A stretch of 10,003 nt of DNA, taken from Clostridia bacterium (lineage in GTDB: Bacteria; Bacillota; Clostridia; Saccharofermentanales; UBA5734). A program made the translations under genes and the position numbers. Shown in pieces: positions 8,078-10,003 of the stretch. The stretch is from contig RZZF01000044.1 in the NCBI GenBank assembly GCA_009929975.1, positions 1 through 10,003 on the forward strand. The letters are read 5' to 3'. Each line of letters opens with the position of its first letter. The first letter of the stretch is position 1. The notes below the pieces were generated by a model, which ran no database searches, was not told the origin of the DNA, and saw nothing but the letters and a program-made list of their open reading frames with translations.

Positions 8078-9514
8078 TCACGGTGTTGTGTCTGTCTGGC
8101 TGACATCACGGTCAATCGCTTCCATGATCAGAAAAGCGGTATTGTTGATCCTACGCTTGAGCTGATCATCAAGCAGCGCGATCACATCCTCTTCCGCGTC
8201 CTCTGACGCCTGGTCGTCTCTGGCCACCAGAGAGAAAATCTGGTCCAGCAAGGTAACAGAATCGAACCCTGTATGGCTGACCCGGCCGTTGGTCGTACTG
8301 AACACCGGATGATGGCTTTCCTGAAATTCTTCCGGTGCTTCAATCTTATAGTCGCCGGAATCAAAGAAGACAATCGGGATGCCCAACTGGTCAAACGGGC
8401 GGTAATCCGATTCATGAACGGTCCATTCCCGGTAGATGTAAACAGGTTCGGGAGGCAGCTCAGGTGCTTCATCGGTCAATTCCGTTGACTCCCCTTCCGT
8501 CTCACCCGCCGGCGCTTCTGCCTGTTCCTCTGTCTCAACCGGTTCAGGTTCTGCCGCGGGCAGCGCGACACTGAAAATATTCTGGTTGGTGTAGAGCATA
8601 TAGCCATTATTGGTGTACAGTTCATATTCAAAAAAGACATCCGTCAGCTCATACAGTTTACGCCGCAGCTGGTAATCCTTTTCCTCGCTGCCGCGCAGGC
8701 TGTTCCAGCCGGAATGGGCATAGATCTTGTCGCCGGCATAAAGACGGTCCATCGCATACATCGCATCGGTCGCGGCGATCTCATCTGCGCTCATTGACGC
8801 GGCAAAATGGCTCGACCCAGCCTGTTTCGCCTCACCGGCCCCGAACGCGACCAGAATGACATCATGTTTCAGTGTCTTGTCACGCAATTCACGGGCGATG
8901 GTCAACAGGGCACCGATCGCGGCCGCATTGTCATGAATCCCATTATAGGACTGCCAGTCCGGCAGAATTTCATCATTCCTTACAACCGGCTCTTCTGAGG
9001 CATCCGGATCAGTTGCCGTCTCAGTCTCTGAAGCTGTGGTTTCCTCTTCAGTTTCCGGAACAACCTGGCTCTCCGCAAACATCTGATCGATCGCTGTATC
9101 ATAATGTGCTCCGATGATGACCTGACGATGCTCCAGCATCCCCTGTTCATCGGTCCAGCCGGTTCCGGGAATGCGAATCCAGATATTACGGGAATAACGA
9201 ACGTTTCCGTCCTGGTCCGAATAGGTGAATGGATCAAGCTGGGGGTCGTATCCCAATGAAGTCAATTCTTTGATAATCAACTGGCTGGCCGCTTTTTCCA
9301 TCGCGGATCCGGGACTTCGGTAGGGATAATTCTCAGCGAATTTTTCAGCGAAAGCAGCGCCGTAGCGGCCATAATCCGCGATACGCTGCGGTTGATCGGG
9401 CTCACCATTTGAGCATGCAGCCAAAAGGAATGATGACAGGGCCAGCACGGCCGCCAGACTGATCGTCAGCATCCGGCGCAAGCCCGTCATTGATCGATAA
9501 GATGATTGAGGCAT
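8078..9514 (-). CDS. M28-family peptidase-like lipoprotein, general base apparently missing
   Basis: Predicted surface lipoprotein of 478 residues. The signal peptide (LRRMLTISLAAVLALSSFLLAAC) has lipobox LAAC with the lipidated cysteine at 34. M28 zinc aminopeptidases use five metal ligands, here readable as H137 (GAHYDT), D195 (GIHDN), E228 (GAGE), D256 (AMDRL) and H414 (SHTGFD); SDYRPF...GIPIVFF (369-384) is also typical. The general-base Glu just before the ligand Glu (normally EE) is Gly 227, so activity is doubtful. Two acidic Thr/Pro/Glu-rich inserts, about 148-182 and 320-356, interrupt the domain. ATG at 9512-9514 has GGAGG at 9523-9527, spaced 8, and places the signal peptide correctly; an in-frame start at 9568 would add 18 non-signal residues. 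It follows rsmI by 56 bases without a terminator, so co-transcription is likely. Substrate unknown. Confidence 0.85.
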   Translation of the reverse strand: MPQSSYRSMTGLRRMLTISLAAVLALSSFLLAACSNGEPDQPQRIADYGRYGAAFAEKFAENYPYRSPGSAMEKAASQLIIKELTSLGYDPQLDPFTYSDQDGNVRYSRNIWIRIPGTGWTDEQGMLEHRQVIIGAHYDTAIDQMFAESQVVPETEEETTASETETATDPDASEEPVVRNDEILPDWQSYNGIHDNAAAIGALLTIARELRDKTLKHDVILVAFGAGEAKQAGSSHFAASMSADEIAATDAMYAMDRLYAGDKIYAHSGWNSLRGSEEKDYQLRRKLYELTDVFFEYELYTNNGYMLYTNQNIFSVALPAAEPEPVETEEQAEAPAGETEGESTELTDEAPELPPEPVYIYREWTVHESDYRPFDQLGIPIVFFDSGDYKIEAPEEFQESHHPVFSTTNGRVSHTGFDSVTLLDQIFSLVARDDQASEDAEEDVIALLDDQLKRRINNTAFLIMEAIDRDVSQTDTTP

Positions 9515-9570
9515 GTTGTTTTCCTCCACAAGTGTCTCCATTCTACTGCCGGAGTTCCGGGGACGCAATA

Positions 9571-10003
9571 TCAGTCCGTTCTGCCGTGATCGTTTTTCTC
9601 TGAATCCTGTCGCTCCATTTCGGCATGGAGTGCTGCCTGATATAAGGCATTACGGCGAAGGCCGGTCCGATCGGCCATCACACGAACCGCGCTTTTCAGC
9701 GGCATCCCTTCCCGGGTCAGGACCAGCAGATCGTCCAGTGCCTCAGCCAGAGCCTGTTCACCATCAGCCATGCGCTCAACAGCCGGACGCCGCTGCTCAA
9801 AGGCGTCCGCCCCTTCCAGGATCAGGACATATTCGCCGCGGGCCGCCACGGCTTCAAGCTGCCGGATTGCCTGACTGACCGTCAGATACTGATAGGTTTC
9901 ATGCCGTTTGGTCAGTTCCCTGGCCAGGGTCAGCCGGCGGCTGCCCAGATCGTGAGCGGCCAGATCCGTCAATGTCGGGAGCAGCCGGTGTGGGGCTTCA
10001 TAC
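9571..10003 (-). CDS. rsmI: RsmI, 16S rRNA (cytidine-1402-2'-O)-methyltransferase, C-terminal part
   Basis: SAM-dependent methyltransferase that adds the 2'-O-methyl group to C1402 in the 16S rRNA decoding centre. Only the last 143 or so codons are inside the window; the frame is open to the right edge. The first visible residues, YEAPHRLLPTLTDLA, match the conserved (F/Y)YE(S/A)PHR segment of the tetrapyrrole-methylase fold, and TLARELTKRHETYQ follows, which is also an RsmI hallmark. GEYVLILEG (about 57-65 of the visible part) continues the pattern. The C-terminal region, with LTREGMPLKSAVRVMADRTGLRRNALYQAAL, is the helix-turn-helix-like tail present in Bacillota RsmI. The ATG at 9970-9972 is internal and is not the true start. 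It lies upstream of the peptidase gene, 56 bases away. The N-terminal SAM site is not visible. Confidence 0.93.
   Translation of the reverse strand, partial: YEAPHRLLPTLTDLAAHDLGSRRLTLARELTKRHETYQYLTVSQAIRQLEAVAARGEYVLILEGADAFEQRRPAVERMADGEQALAEALDDLLVLTREGMPLKSAVRVMADRTGLRRNALYQAALHAEMERQDSEKNDHGRTD

Noticed and set aside
9549..9560. Small palindrome CCGGAGTTCCGG between rsmI and the peptidase gene
   Set aside because: Five base pairs with a two-base loop and no following U-tract; too weak for a terminator and probably chance.

Overview
The window looks like chromosomal DNA from a Gram-positive bacterium of the Bacillota, perhaps Clostridia-like, with moderate to slightly high GC. Three things support this: the hrcA-grpE-dnaK-dnaJ order behind a perfect CIRCE operator, a DnaK of 607 residues without the extra segment typical of Gram-negative DnaK, and hemW directly upstream of hrcA. 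The genus cannot be read from the sequence. All genes but one lie on the minus strand, so transcription runs mostly from high to low coordinates.

Layout from right to left: the 3' part of rsmI (16S rRNA 2'-O-methyltransferase, cut by the right edge); an M28-family lipoprotein peptidase with unusual acidic inserts and an apparently missing catalytic base; a single plus-strand gene of 140 codons that meets the peptidase gene stop to stop; a short divergent intergenic region; a two-gene unit of an AAA/ABC-type ATPase and a DUF4276 protein; hemW; the hrcA promoter with CIRCE; then hrcA, grpE, dnaK and the 5' part of dnaJ, which is cut by the left edge.

The heat-shock genes form a classical HrcA/CIRCE operon: a TTGACA-N17-TAAATT promoter lies just upstream of CIRCE, and HrcA, helped by GroEL in well-studied relatives, would repress its own operon. 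A GC-rich hairpin between dnaK and dnaJ may lower or uncouple dnaJ expression.

The most intriguing part is the ATPase-DUF4276 pair at 5624-7480. It resembles two-gene ATPase plus TOPRIM-like effector systems of the OLD/PARIS type, but here it is tightly coupled to the housekeeping gene hemW (ATGA overlap). Whether it is a defence system is inference. No tRNA, rRNA, CRISPR array, insertion sequence or attachment site was seen, and no gene-free stretch exceeds 300 bases.
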